A stretch of 18,675 nt of DNA from Thermoleophilaceae bacterium (GTDB taxonomy: Bacteria; Actinomycetota; Thermoleophilia; Solirubrobacterales; JACPNS01). This document shows, in pieces, positions 7,461-16,604 of this stretch. The notes beneath the pieces are model-generated. The model saw only the letters and a list, made by a program, of their open reading frames with translations, ran no database searches and was not told the origin of the DNA. Made by a program: the position numbers and the translations under genes. The stretch covers positions 1 to 18,675 of the forward strand of contig JAEMRJ010000034.1 of the NCBI GenBank assembly GCA_016463365.1. The letters run 5' to 3'. The stretch's first letter is position 1, and every line of letters starts with the position of its first letter.

Positions 7461-8863
7461 AGCGATGGATGCAGTCCGTCCCGCTCAAGCGGGCGTACAC
7501 CGTCTCGACACTTGCTTATACGTTGCCGCTGTTGGCGATCGGAGTAGTCCTTGCACTTGCCGGACACAGCGCAGTGTCGACCTCCGAAGCGGCGCTCGCA
7601 CAGGCAAAGAGCGCGGCCAAGGGCGATGTTGTGGCGACGTCGAGCGTCACTGCTGAGCCCAGGTTCACAGACCGCTCCAAGGAATATGCGCTGATCGTGC
7701 TGGTTTCCGCTCTGCTGGGCGGGTTGGCAACAAGAGCGATGCTCACCAACGTGCTGATGCGCGAGACATATGTCCTGGTGGATGCCACGCGGACTGCCGC
7801 CGGGGGCGATCTCCGCCCCGAGATCGAAGTGAACATGTCCAACGAGTACGGGATGCTCCAGGCGAGCGTCCGCGATCTCTTCGGCGCCTTCCGCGCAACG
7901 ATCAGCCGGATCGAGACCGCGGCGCTGGACATGCGCGACGCCGCCAACGAGATGACAAGCACCTCTGATGAGTCCGGCCGCGCGATCAACGATGTCGCCG
8001 GCGCTGTCGGAGCGATCAGCGAGGGCGCAGCGCACCAGTCGGGGCTGATCACAGGTGTCTCTGACGTGATGATCGACATCGAACGGTCGATCAACGATGC
8101 ATCAGAGCACGCCAGCGAGGCTCAGCGCCAGAGCGCTGACACCGAAAAGCTCTCCAGAGACGGCGTCGATGCCGCCGCTGAAGTCCTGACGGCGATGCAG
8201 GCCGTCCGCGAGGACTCGATCGCAACCGCCGTCGTGATCCGCGAACTCGGCGAGAAGTCGTCAAGCATCGACCAGATAGTCGGTGCGATCGGTGACATCG
8301 CCCAGCAGACGAACATGCTCGCGCTCAACGCCGCCATCGAAGCCGCCCGCGCGGGCGAAGCCGGTCGAGGATTTGGAAACGTCGCCAGTGAAGTTCGGGC
8401 GCTTGCAGACGACGCCCAGAGCTCTGCCGACCAGATCACCATGCTGGTCGCGCAGATCCAGCAGCAGACCGGAGCCGCCGTACAGGCGATGGAGGAGGCC
8501 GTGGTTGCTGTCGAGGCCGGCTTTGAGACGATCAACTCAAATCGCCAGACGTTCGTCGACATCGGCAGCGCAGTGCACAGCCTGCACGAGGGCGCGGCCG
8601 AGGTCAGCGAGCTCGCGGCGGGCATTGCTCTGGGCGCCGGCCAGGTGCGCGAACAGATCGAAGAAGTCGCAGCTGTCGCCCAGGAATCGAGCGCGTCGAC
8701 TGAGCAGGTCGCCGCAGCAACGCAGCAGACTTCGGCCGGCGCCCAGGACGTCAGCGACGCAGCGCAGCGCGTCTCGCAGACTGCGCACAATCTCGCCGAG
8801 CTCGCCGGTCGCTTCGAGTTGCCGACGGGCTTTGTGGATCGCGCGCCGGATGGGCGTGCCTGA
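7457..8863 (+). CDS. Methyl-accepting chemotaxis protein B1 (short-loop transmembrane receptor)
   Basis: This second receptor of the pair has 468 residues. A short basic N-terminus ([13 protein letters not shown]) precedes TM1 at about 14-35, an outside loop of about 40 residues (36-76) and TM2 from about 77. A HAMP-like segment with NMSNEYGML follows, then the coiled-coil signalling domain. The hairpin tip starts at Q284 ([20 protein letters not shown]) and continues with [15 protein letters not shown], a B-type variant of the A-type [14 protein letters not shown]. The adaptation region holds Q409/E410, E416/Q417 and Q423/Q424. The ATG lies inside the previous gene's end (ATGA overlap), so the pair is translationally coupled. 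The protein ends in GRFELP, like the receptor at 11069, and lacks a CheR-tethering pentapeptide that I can recognise. It has no periplasmic sensor domain. Confidence 0.94.
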   Translation: MKRWMQSVPLKRAYTVSTLAYTLPLLAIGVVLALAGHSAVSTSEAALAQAKSAAKGDVVATSSVTAEPRFTDRSKEYALIVLVSALLGGLATRAMLTNVLMRETYVLVDATRTAAGGDLRPEIEVNMSNEYGMLQASVRDLFGAFRATISRIETAALDMRDAANEMTSTSDESGRAINDVAGAVGAISEGAAHQSGLITGVSDVMIDIERSINDASEHASEAQRQSADTEKLSRDGVDAAAEVLTAMQAVREDSIATAVVIRELGEKSSSIDQIVGAIGDIAQQTNMLALNAAIEAARAGEAGRGFGNVASEVRALADDAQSSADQITMLVAQIQQQTGAAVQAMEEAVVAVEAGFETINSNRQTFVDIGSAVHSLHEGAAEVSELAAGIALGAGQVREQIEEVAAVAQESSASTEQVAAATQQTSAGAQDVSDAAQRVSQTAHNLAELAGRFELPTGFVDRAPDGRA

Positions 8864-8880
8864 AAAACCGGGTCCTCAGT

Positions 8881-8908
8881 TCAACATTGGCGCCTCTGCG
8901 GCCGATAG
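8881..8908 (+). promoter_or_regulatory. Weak candidate sigma-28-type promoter before cheW
   Basis: GCCGATAG at 8901-8908 matches the flagellar sigma factor -10 element GCCGATAA in seven of eight bases. TCAA at 8881-8884 lies 16 nt upstream and resembles the TAAA -35 element. The position, between a receptor gene and cheW, suits a motility promoter. Against it, the same 8-mer occurs inside cheA at 4068-4075 without a partner, so chance is quite possible. Confidence 0.2.
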
Positions 8909-8921
8909 AGCCAGCAGAGGC
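8892..8921 (+). repeat. Stem-loop between receptor B1 and cheW
   Basis: GCCTCTGC at 8892-8899 pairs perfectly with GCAGAGGC at 8914-8921, and the loop can add three further pairs (GGC 8900-8902 with GCC 8910-8912). No T-run follows, so it is not a typical intrinsic terminator. It sits in the 111-nt gap before cheW and could be an mRNA stability or processing element that uncouples the receptor pair from cheW. Confidence 0.5.
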
Positions 8922-8959
8922 AGGCAGGCTGCCGCAGTTCTTTCGTCGAAACAATCCCT

Positions 8960-8969
8960 CAGAGGACAC
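8960..8969 (+). promoter_or_regulatory. Ribosome-binding site CAGAGGACAC before cheW
   Basis: The GAGGA core at 8962-8966 is 8 nt from the GTG at 8975 and fixes that start. It shares the 9-mer CAGAGGACA with the sites before cheC and the third receptor. Confidence 0.7.
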
Positions 8970-8974
8970 AGACC

Positions 8975-9472
8975 GTGAGTACAGCCGAAGGCACAATCGC
9001 CAGACAACTAGTGGTTTTCGTGCTCGGCAGCGAGGAGTACGCGCTGCCGATCCAGACCGTTCAGGAAGTGATCCGCTTCCAGCACCCCCGTGCCGTCTCG
9101 AGCTCCGACCCCTCTTTGCTGGGTGTGATCAATCTGCGCGGACGCATCGTGCCTGTGCATGACGTGCGCCCGCAGCTGAACATCGTCCACGAGCCGCTTC
9201 CGGCGCCGGGCACGATCAGCTCGGACTCCGAAGCGACCGACGACGACGAGAAGATCGTGCTGGTCAACATCGACGACCGTATGGCAGGCGTGGTCGTTGA
9301 TGACGTCTCCGAGGTGCTGAACGTCGAGGCCAAAGAGTTTGAAGACCTTCCGGCGTCTGGGAACGCTGTGGTGGACGGCGTCGTCAAGTCCGGCGAGCGT
9401 CTGATCATTCTGCTCGACCCGCACGCACTCACAAGCCTTGCGGACGGCGAAGCAGCGCAGATCGCCTCCTGA
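8975..9472 (+). CDS. cheW: CheW, receptor-kinase coupling protein
   Basis: This adaptor links receptor tips to the P5 domain of CheA. The protein has 165 residues and one CheW domain: LVVFVLGSEEYALPIQTVQEV, split over about 11-31, then LLGVINLRGRIVPVHDVR near 48-65, and a second half beginning with KIVLVNIDDRMAGVVVDDV. An acidic insertion of about 15 residues (SSDSEATDDDE) separates the two halves and is a little longer than usual. The GTG at 8975 is supported by GAGGA 8 nt upstream. The gene sits between the two receptor pairs instead of beside cheA. It is separated from them by 111 and 100 nt, so it may be expressed partly on its own. The CDS ends in TGA at 9470-9472. Confidence 0.95.
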   Translation: MSTAEGTIARQLVVFVLGSEEYALPIQTVQEVIRFQHPRAVSSSDPSLLGVINLRGRIVPVHDVRPQLNIVHEPLPAPGTISSDSEATDDDEKIVLVNIDDRMAGVVVDDVSEVLNVEAKEFEDLPASGNAVVDGVVKSGERLIILLDPHALTSLADGEAAQIAS

Positions 9473-9558
9473 GGATGACCGCAAGGTCAGTCACCGCGCT
9501 CATGGTATGGCGGCAGTTGGCCGACAAAGTCAGTGATCGGGCCACGGCAGACGCGGCC

Positions 9559-9568
9559 CAGAGGACAG
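9559..9568 (+). promoter_or_regulatory. Ribosome-binding site CAGAGGACAG before receptor A2
   Basis: The GAGGA core at 9561-9565 lies 7 nt before the ATG at 9573. It repeats the 9-mer found before cheC and cheW. A small GGGCC/GGCCC stem (9539-9543 with 9555-9559) ends directly in front of it. Confidence 0.7.
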
Positions 9569-9572
9569 GTAA

Positions 9573-11068
9573 ATGGCTCAGCAAAAGGACTTTGGCTCAG
9601 ACGAGCTCCGCATAACTCGGGTATTCCCGCAGTGGTTCAGAGATATGGATTCGGCCAGGAAGCCGATCATCTCGTCGCTCATTCTGCTGATCGTCGCGGC
9701 ACCGTTCGCGGTGTTCACGGTCATCTCGTGGGGCAATGCAGCCGATTACAACGACCAGATCACCGCACTGCTCGCCAAGGGCGGCAGCAGCGCCCAGCTC
9801 ACCGAGCTGACAAGCCAGTTTGAGTCCGCCAACTCCAACGCGCGAATGGGCATGCTCTTCACGGCCGCTATCGCCTGGTTCGGCGCGATGTTCATCGCGC
9901 TCGCGCTCACGAAACTTTCAACAGCCTGGCTGCGCCACATGACCGTCCGCGTGCGCCGCGCGGCAAACGGCGACCTGACCACGGAGATTCTGCGTGACAA
10001 CGCCAGCCAGGTGGGGGACATCCAGGAAGCGCTGGGCAAGATGATTGCCAGCTTCCACGCAACTGTTACCCGCATTGACCTCGCGGCGCTCGAGCTGCGC
10101 GATTCGGCCAAGGAGATGTCAGGCATCTCTGATGAGGCGGGCGGAGCGATCGGCGAGGTTGCGCATTCAGTTTCAGTGATCAGCATCGGCGCTGGAAACC
10201 AGGTCGACCTGATCGGCGACACATCACGTGAAGTCGGCGAGATCGAACAGGCCGTCCGTGAGGCCGCAGACCATGCTGCCCACGCAAGCGAAGAGAGCGC
10301 AGCGACCGAAGCGCTGACCGACGAAGGTGTCCTTCGCGCGGCCGAGATCGAACAGGCGATGGACAACGTGCGCGATACCGCACTCGAAACTTCGAAGGTG
10401 ATCCGCTCCCTCGGCGAGAAGTCAACGAGCATTGACCTGATCGTCAGGTCGATCGCAGACATCGCCGAGCAGACCAACCTCTTGGCGCTGAACGCCGCGA
10501 TCGAAGCCGCACGCGCCGGCGAGCAGGGCCGCGGTTTTGCGGTCGTCGCCGAAGAAGTGCGCAAGCTTGCAGAAGACGCGCAGCAGTCGACCGGTGAGAT
10601 CGCTGAACTGACCGAGCTGATCCGCGAGCAGACGGTCCGCGCCGTCGCCGCGGTCGACGCGGGCTCCGAAACCGTCGAGAAGGGCGCCGAAGCGGTGAGC
10701 CTCAACCGCCAGGCTTTCGCCGACATCTCCGATGCCGTCGGCAACCTGAACGCCGGCACCGCGATGATTTCCGCGATCGCGCGTGAAATTGCAGGCGATG
10801 CATCGCGCGTACGGGTTGAGATCGAAGACATTGCTTCGGTTGCAGAGGAGTCGTCCGCATCGACCGAGCAGGTGAGCGCAGCGACGCAGCAGTCCTCGGC
10901 CGCAGCGCAGGAGGTTTCGGCGACAGCCGGCCGCGTGACGCAGACCGCCGTCGCTCTTGCGGACCTTGCGTCGCAGTTCATCCTTCGCGAGAAGGCGACG
11001 CGCAACGTCGTTCCGCTCGAGCCGCCGAGCTCAAAGTCGCAGGACGCAAAGGAAGAGGAGCGCGCAGC

Positions 11069-11072
<4 letters not shown>
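9573..11072 (+). CDS. Methyl-accepting chemotaxis protein A2 (short-loop transmembrane receptor)
   Basis: This third receptor has 499 residues and is an A-type paralogue of the one at 6021. The cytoplasmic N-terminus has [13 protein letters not shown] at exactly residues 19-31, as in A1. TM1 covers about 32-53 with a shared proline at 44, the outside loop about 54-91, and TM2 about 92-112. The HAMP-to-helix junction [17 protein letters not shown] matches A1 nearly residue for residue. The hairpin tip starts at Q300 ([20 protein letters not shown]) and continues with [15 protein letters not shown]. Adaptation sites include E425/E426, E432/Q433 and Q439/Q440. The C-terminus has an extra charged tail of about 30 residues ([17 protein letters not shown]) absent from the other three receptors. 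The start is supported by GAGGA 7 nt upstream. The stop overlaps the next receptor (ATGA). Confidence 0.94.
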
Positions 11073-12459
<1,387 letters not shown>

Positions 12460-12463
<4 letters not shown>

Positions 12464-12966
12464 TTCACCAGCGTCAAAGTGTCGCGATCGCCGACTCTCG
12501 TCGGGGTCGATACGAGCGTGCCCCGGACGTTTGCATAGCTGCCCGTCCCGCCCACGACCGATGCATCACCGCTTTCTTCCTCGCCGGGTGAAATGCTCCC
12601 CAGCACAGAAATCGTGCCGTCTTTGAGCAGGTAGCTCGCCTGACAGTTCATCCGTGACTTGCGAAAATCATTGCTTCCCTTTGAAGTGACGCAGGTTCCT
12701 TCAATCCTTCCGGCCGCCGCTCCGGATGCGTCCTGCAGTCTGTTGGCGAACACGATGATGTCACCTGCCAGGTTCGCGTAGCGGGAAGTCGGTCGGGTGT
12801 TGCGGACGTGCTCGAACGTGCCGCCTTTTTCGATCTCCTGAAACACGATCGTGCGGGACGTTGGATCGGCTGCACGGCCTGAGGTAGCGAGCATCGCAGC
12901 AAGCGCCACGATCAGAACGAGGGTCAGTGCGGCGACGGAAGCGCGCCCGAGTGACTGAATGTACAT
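12460..12966 (-). CDS. Secreted allene-oxide-cyclase/dirigent-like barrel protein
   Basis: This is a 168-residue exported protein of unknown role. A hydrophobic signal peptide of about 33 residues ([17 protein letters not shown]) ends near an AxA-type cleavage site (GRAAD). The mature part resembles the AOC-barrel/dirigent-like fold common in actinobacteria: an early strand segment with [10 protein letters not shown], a central [12 protein letters not shown], a pair of cysteines (GTC and NCQ) that could form a disulfide, and the hallmark end [13 protein letters not shown] before a TLTLVN C-terminus. Catalytic activity cannot be assumed; many bacterial members have no known reaction. AAGGAG is complementary to 12975-12980, 8 nt before the ATG, which supports this start. 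It lies 32 nt downstream of the membrane-protein gene on the same strand, probably in one operon. Its stop overlaps that of receptor B2. Confidence 0.75.
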
Positions 12967-12998
12967 AGAGGAATCTCCTTGAGTGTTGAAGTGATCAA

Positions 12999-13673
12999 TC
13001 AGCCTGCTGCGGGAACGGGCTCTGCGGTCTTGCGACTCTGATTCGGCTGCTCAGCCCGTTGTGCGCGTAGGAGAACGACGGATGTTGCAAGGAACCAGAG
13101 CGGCGAGACCATGAACACCGCGATCCCGCCGATCCCGGTGACGCAGAGTGCGCCCAGGACGATTGAGACCCAGGACAGAGCCTTGGGTAGCGCGAGAGTG
13201 CGCAGGCCGCCGATTCCTACAGCGAGCAGAAGCACAGCCATGCCAACCAGCCATGGCATCCAGGACTGATCGTTGATCGCCGCAAGTGCAAGCAGGCTGT
13301 CGGTACTGAGCTTGGAATCAACTGCCTCCGCGACGGCGGTCTGGAACATGCCCATCAGCAGCATTGAAGTTGCGAGGATCGTCCCGCCGATCGTCACCAG
13401 TGTCGAGTAGACGGCTTCACCTGCCTCGTTGGAACGCAGGGTTGCGCGCAGCTCGGTCAGAAGCGGAATGAGAAACAGAACGGCGAGCAGTGTCAATGGA
13501 AAGCCGGTGACGATGAGCGCGGTCTGGTTGTCCTGATAGGCGCCGATCACTTCAGCCTGGTTGGTCGCGGACAGCTGATCGATGTTCGGGCTGGCGAACA
13601 ATCCGGCTGCCAGAAGTAGTGAGCCGATCACTCCGGAGATCGGAAGCAGGCGGCGAATCTTGTCAGTCTGCAT
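12999..13673 (-). CDS. Small polytopic membrane protein (DUF4386-like), function unknown
   Basis: This 224-residue integral membrane protein has about six hydrophobic segments: near 10-28 (LPISGVIGSLLLAAGLF), 53-72, 90-115, 138-158, 163-182 and 185-203. It has a polar C-terminal tail. It resembles the uncharacterised actinobacterial DUF4386-type proteins, but I see no catalytic or transport motif. The ATG at 13671-13673 has AAGGA (complement of 13683-13687) 9 nt upstream. It is the first gene of a reverse-strand pair with the AOC-like secreted protein and is transcribed away from the histidine-kinase gene, with a 164-bp shared control region. A role linked to the envelope and to the neighbouring two-component system is only an inference from position. 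Confidence 0.7.
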   Translation of the reverse strand: MQTDKIRRLLPISGVIGSLLLAAGLFASPNIDQLSATNQAEVIGAYQDNQTALIVTGFPLTLLAVLFLIPLLTELRATLRSNEAGEAVYSTLVTIGGTILATSMLLMGMFQTAVAEAVDSKLSTDSLLALAAINDQSWMPWLVGMAVLLLAVGIGGLRTLALPKALSWVSIVLGALCVTGIGGIAVFMVSPLWFLATSVVLLRAQRAEQPNQSRKTAEPVPAAG

Positions 13674-13707
13674 TTGAGGTGTTCCTTTCGGTTCGGTGAG
13701 TTTCCTG

Positions 13708-13721
13708 GTCCCGGACGGGAC
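13708..13721. repeat. Perfect palindrome GTCCCG-GA-CGGGAC, candidate operator
   Basis: Two 6-bp arms are separated by 2 bp. It lies 35 bp upstream of the membrane-protein start, where a bound regulator could act on the reverse operon. Confidence 0.5.
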
Positions 13722-13765
13722 ACGAGAAAACTCCTCTCCCGGGGTCCCGCCTGCAAGGGGCGCCG

Positions 13766-13784
13766 TTCCCGATCAGCTCGGGAA
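13766..13784. repeat. Inverted repeat TTCCCGA-N5-TCGGGAA, candidate operator
   Basis: Perfect 7-bp arms surround the spacer TCAGC. It sits in the middle of the divergent region and shares the CCCG/CGGG core with the other repeats, so both operons could be controlled from it. Confidence 0.5.
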
Positions 13785-13792
13785 ATCTTCGG

Positions 13793-13807
13793 GACAATTG
13801 GGTTGTC
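13793..13807. repeat. Inverted repeat GACAA-N5-TTGTC
   Basis: Five-base arms with a 5-bp spacer lie 31 bp before the kinase start. The left arm overlaps the last CGGGAC copy. It is short, so chance is a real possibility. Confidence 0.3.
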
Positions 13808-13837
13808 GCTCACTCCACGCGCAACAATGGTCCAACG

Positions 13838-15889
13838 ATGGATGAACTTGCAACGACCGTCGGGCCCTCCGAGATTGGGACACCGCTCAGTGTCAGCGCC
13901 AGCCTGCCGCGTCGGATTGCTGCTGGAACGCTTGCGCTCGTGCCGGGCGCTCTGGTCGTAGCGCTCACGCTGATCTGGCCTGGAAGTTCGCTGCTGCTGC
14001 GAGTGATGATGCCGTTGCTGATCGTCGTGCCTTCAGCTGCCGGTTGGCTCATCGTGCGCAACCGGCCACGGAATCTCGTCGGTTGGCTGCTGCTGGGCCA
14101 TGCGGCCCTGTTGGCGGTCTCATTCATCCCCGACATCTATCTCGATCACTCCTTCGCGACATCCGACGGCGAGCTTCCTGGGACGGCGCTCGCCGCCTAT
14201 CTCTCCGAGTCGCTCTGGCTCTGCTGGTTCGCCGGCATGACTGCGATCGCTTTCGTCTTTCCCGATGGACATCTGGCCGCGCCGCAATGGCGAAAGTGGG
14301 CCTGGACCGGCGTTGTGTCGATGGTCGGTTTCACCTTGCTCCAGCCCTTCACAACCACGAAGCTGAGCAAGCCGGAGTACGCGGCACTGGAGACGCCACT
14401 GCCGCAGCTTCCTTCGTATGTCGCGATCCTGGCCCTACCGCTGATCATCGGCGTGTTCACAACGCTGGTGGCGGCTGTGGCAACCGTGCGGTATCGCCTC
14501 AAGCGTTCCACCGGCGACACGCGGCTCCAGTTGCTCTGGTTCGCGTGGGCAGCACTCACCATCCCCGGCGCTGTGGTCGTGTGCGTCGGGGGGACGCTCG
14601 CGAACGGTGGCGAGCTGGGGGCTGTCACGTTGGCCGGCGTAATCGTGATGGTGACCTTGATCCCGCTGTCGATCGGCGTCGGAATGCTTCGCTACCGGCT
14701 GTTTGATATCGAACTGGTCCTCAATCGCACTTTGGTCTACGGCACGATCACGCTGCTGGTGGCAGCGATCTACGCGGGGGTCGTCGCGGGGGTCGGCGCA
14801 TTGATCGGCAGCACCACCGGTGCTGGACTGCTTGGCGCGGGTGTCGTCGCCGCGATCATCCAACCGGTCCACGCACGGATCCAGTCACGAGTGAACCGTT
14901 GGATCTATGGCGACCGCGCTGACCCGTACGCAGCGTTGCAGCGCTTGGACGCGAGACTTCGCGAGACCCAGACGCCATCCGACGCGGTGCATGCGGTGGT
15001 CGAATCGGTGGCAGATGCGTTGCGGTTGCCGTACGCGAGCGTCGAGTTCGAGCGCGACGGAGAACCACTCACTATTGCGCTGCACGGTGTACGTGGTCGT
15101 GGCAATCTGGAGAAGCGCGACCTGTGGCATCGCGGCGAGCTGGTCGGATCGCTTGTCGTCGAGGTGCCGCTGACTCGGCCGCTGTCCGCGTCAGACGAGC
15201 GGCTGCTTGACCAGCTTGCAAGTCACGTCGGAGCGGCCGTCCAGTCAGTTCGCCTGACCGTCGAGCTTCAGCAGTCGCGCAAGGATCTTGTGACCGCGCG
15301 CGAGGAAGAGCGCCGACGGCTCCGGCGTGACCTCCACGACGGGGTGGGGCCGAGTCTTGCGGCCATGTCGCTGCAACTCGACGTACTCAAGGACTCGGTC
15401 ACGGCTCAGGATGCGGCCGTGGTTGAACAGCTCAGTGGTCAGGTGCACGAAGCGATCTCGGACATTCGTCGTCTGGTGTACGAGCTGCGCCCGCCAGCGC
15501 TCGATCAGTACGGACTTGTGAGCGCACTCTCCGAGCATGCAGCGCGAATGTCCAGCCGTGCTGCAAACTTCGAGGTGATCGCGCCCAAAGACCTGCCGCA
15601 CCTACCGGCGGCCGTCGAAGTCGCCGTCTATCGGATTGCCCTCGAGGGAATGACCAACGCAGCCCGGCATTCTGGGCTCAGCGAGTGCGACGTGACGCTG
15701 AGTGTCAATGGCGGACTGACAATCACCGTCGATGACAACGGCGTCGGTATCGATGAGGTCGTCGCTCACGGTGTCGGGCTGCGCTCGATGCGCGAGCGCA
15801 CCGCCGAGCTCGGCGGCGACTTTGCGATCGGCCCGCGATCTGGCGGCGGCACCCGGGTCAGTGCGACGCTGCCATTGGAGGATCAGTGA
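13838..15889 (+). CDS. NarL-type membrane sensor histidine kinase
   Basis: This 683-residue sensor kinase autophosphorylates and passes phosphate to the regulator encoded directly downstream. The N-terminal half (about 25-345) has eight or nine hydrophobic segments. It carries the actinobacterial family marks NLVGWLLLGH, FPDGHLAAPQWR and GMLRYRLFDIELVLNRTLVYG. A GAF-like cytoplasmic region follows at about 365-475. The HisKA_3 domain has H500 in EEERRRLRRDLHDGVGPS. The HATPase domain has N607 (GMTNAARHSG), the G1 box D632-G635 (DDNGVGI) and GVGLRSMRERTAELGG. All kinase boxes are intact. The signal is unknown; the many membrane helices suggest a membrane-linked cue. The ATG at 13838 has no visible Shine-Dalgarno site and no in-frame alternative close upstream. 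The stop overlaps the regulator start by 4 nt (GTGA). Confidence 0.93.
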   Translation: MDELATTVGPSEIGTPLSVSASLPRRIAAGTLALVPGALVVALTLIWPGSSLLLRVMMPLLIVVPSAAGWLIVRNRPRNLVGWLLLGHAALLAVSFIPDIYLDHSFATSDGELPGTALAAYLSESLWLCWFAGMTAIAFVFPDGHLAAPQWRKWAWTGVVSMVGFTLLQPFTTTKLSKPEYAALETPLPQLPSYVAILALPLIIGVFTTLVAAVATVRYRLKRSTGDTRLQLLWFAWAALTIPGAVVVCVGGTLANGGELGAVTLAGVIVMVTLIPLSIGVGMLRYRLFDIELVLNRTLVYGTITLLVAAIYAGVVAGVGALIGSTTGAGLLGAGVVAAIIQPVHARIQSRVNRWIYGDRADPYAALQRLDARLRETQTPSDAVHAVVESVADALRLPYASVEFERDGEPLTIALHGVRGRGNLEKRDLWHRGELVGSLVVEVPLTRPLSASDERLLDQLASHVGAAVQSVRLTVELQQSRKDLVTAREEERRRLRRDLHDGVGPSLAAMSLQLDVLKDSVTAQDAAVVEQLSGQVHEAISDIRRLVYELRPPALDQYGLVSALSEHAARMSSRAANFEVIAPKDLPHLPAAVEVAVYRIALEGMTNAARHSGLSECDVTLSVNGGLTITVDDNGVGIDEVVAHGVGLRSMRERTAELGGDFAIGPRSGGGTRVSATLPLEDQ

Positions 15890-16563
15890 GCGAGCTGTTG
15901 AGCGTGTTGATTGTGGACGACCACCCGGCGTTTCGTGATGGACTGCGACTCATGCTGGAGGCCTCTGGAACGGTTGAGGTGGTCGGCGAAGCAGCCAATG
16001 GCACGGAGGCGATTGAGCAGTCCGAAGCGTTGAAGCCGGAAATGGTGTTGATGGATCTGCAGATGCCCGAACTCAACGGAATCGAAGCCACCCGTGAGAT
16101 CGTGCGCGTTGAAAATCCTCCAGCCGTGATTGTTCTGACGATGTTCGAGGACGATGACTCGGTTTTCGCCGCAATGCGAGCTGGCGCGCGCGGCTACCTG
16201 CTCAAAGACGCCGAACGCGACGACATTCTTCGCGCCGTCAGATCGGTGGCGTCCGGAGATGCGGTGTTTGGGCCGCCGATCGCCACTCGGCTCTTGGAGC
16301 TTTTCGCCTCGGTGCCAAGGACGGTGTTTCCGGAGCTGACCGATCGCGAACGCGAGCTGCTGGTCCTCGTTGCCGCAGGCAAAAGTAATGCGGCGATCGC
16401 CGAAAACCTGACTCTGAGTCTCAAGACCGTTCGGAACCATGTGAGCAACATCTTCAACAAACTCCAGGTCGCCGACCGCGCGGCAGCGATCGCCAAAGCA
16501 CGCGAAGCCGGGCTGGGAGCTCAGCCGCCTTCAGGGGACGCAAAGGCTCCGTGGCTCCAGTAG
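15886..16563 (+). CDS. NarL/LuxR-family response regulator
   Basis: This DNA-binding partner of the kinase has 225 residues. The receiver domain (about 5-125) has D11-D12, phospho-acceptor D57 in VLMDLQMPE, and the KDA motif (RGYLLKDAERDD) typical of the NarL group. The LuxR-type helix-turn-helix is at about 147-205 (LTDREREL, AAIAENLTLSLKTVRNHV, IFNKLQV). A short proline/alanine tail follows. The GTG start at 15886 overlaps the kinase TGA and is preceded by GGAGG at 15877-15881. Such regulators usually bind inverted repeats, so the clustered repeats at 13708-13807 are natural candidate targets, including autoregulation; this is an inference. No key residue is missing. Confidence 0.95.
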   Translation: MSELLSVLIVDDHPAFRDGLRLMLEASGTVEVVGEAANGTEAIEQSEALKPEMVLMDLQMPELNGIEATREIVRVENPPAVIVLTMFEDDDSVFAAMRAGARGYLLKDAERDDILRAVRSVASGDAVFGPPIATRLLELFASVPRTVFPELTDRERELLVLVAAGKSNAAIAENLTLSLKTVRNHVSNIFNKLQVADRAAAIAKAREAGLGAQPPSGDAKAPWLQ

Positions 16564-16565
16564 GG

Positions 16566-16589
16566 TCCTTCGAAGTAGCACTCCTTCGA
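16566..16589 (+). repeat. Direct repeat TCCTTCGA before the VOC gene
   Basis: TCCTTCGA occurs at 16566-16573 and again at 16582-16589, a 16-bp period. The first copy lies in the palindrome CTTCGAAG (16568-16575). It sits in the 41-bp gap between the response-regulator stop and the VOC start. It may be a binding site or chance. Confidence 0.3.
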
Positions 16590-16604
16590 GGTCAGGGGCA
16601 ACAA

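Larger units (their letters stand above)
13674..13837. promoter_or_regulatory. Divergent promoter region with clustered CGGGAC inverted repeats
   Basis: These 164 bp separate the reverse membrane-protein operon from the forward kinase-regulator operon and must hold both promoters. The hexamer CGGGAC or its complement GTCCCG occurs four times (13708-13713, 13716-13721, 13744-13749, 13790-13795). Three inverted repeats are visible in addition to a plain CCCGGG. No convincing -35/-10 pair is seen. The kinase start has no Shine-Dalgarno site, so its mRNA may be leaderless. Confidence 0.6.

Noticed and set aside
8122..8790. Reverse reading frame opposite receptor B1
   Set aside because: Low-complexity Ala/Ser/Thr/Cys translation complementary to the conserved signalling domain. 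It has no plausible start signal.
8892..8921. Stem-loop as an intrinsic terminator
   Set aside because: No T-run follows the stem and cheW, on the same strand, begins shortly after.
9746..11005. Long reverse-strand reading frame (419 codons) opposite receptor A2
   Set aside because: It is the mirror of a clear receptor gene with intact motifs. The translation is serine/alanine/arginine-rich without domains, as expected from antisense frames of GC-rich coiled-coil genes.
13674..13961. Forward reading frame crossing the divergent promoter
   Set aside because: Arg/Ser/Pro-rich, no family resemblance, out of frame with the kinase, and covers the repeat-rich control region.
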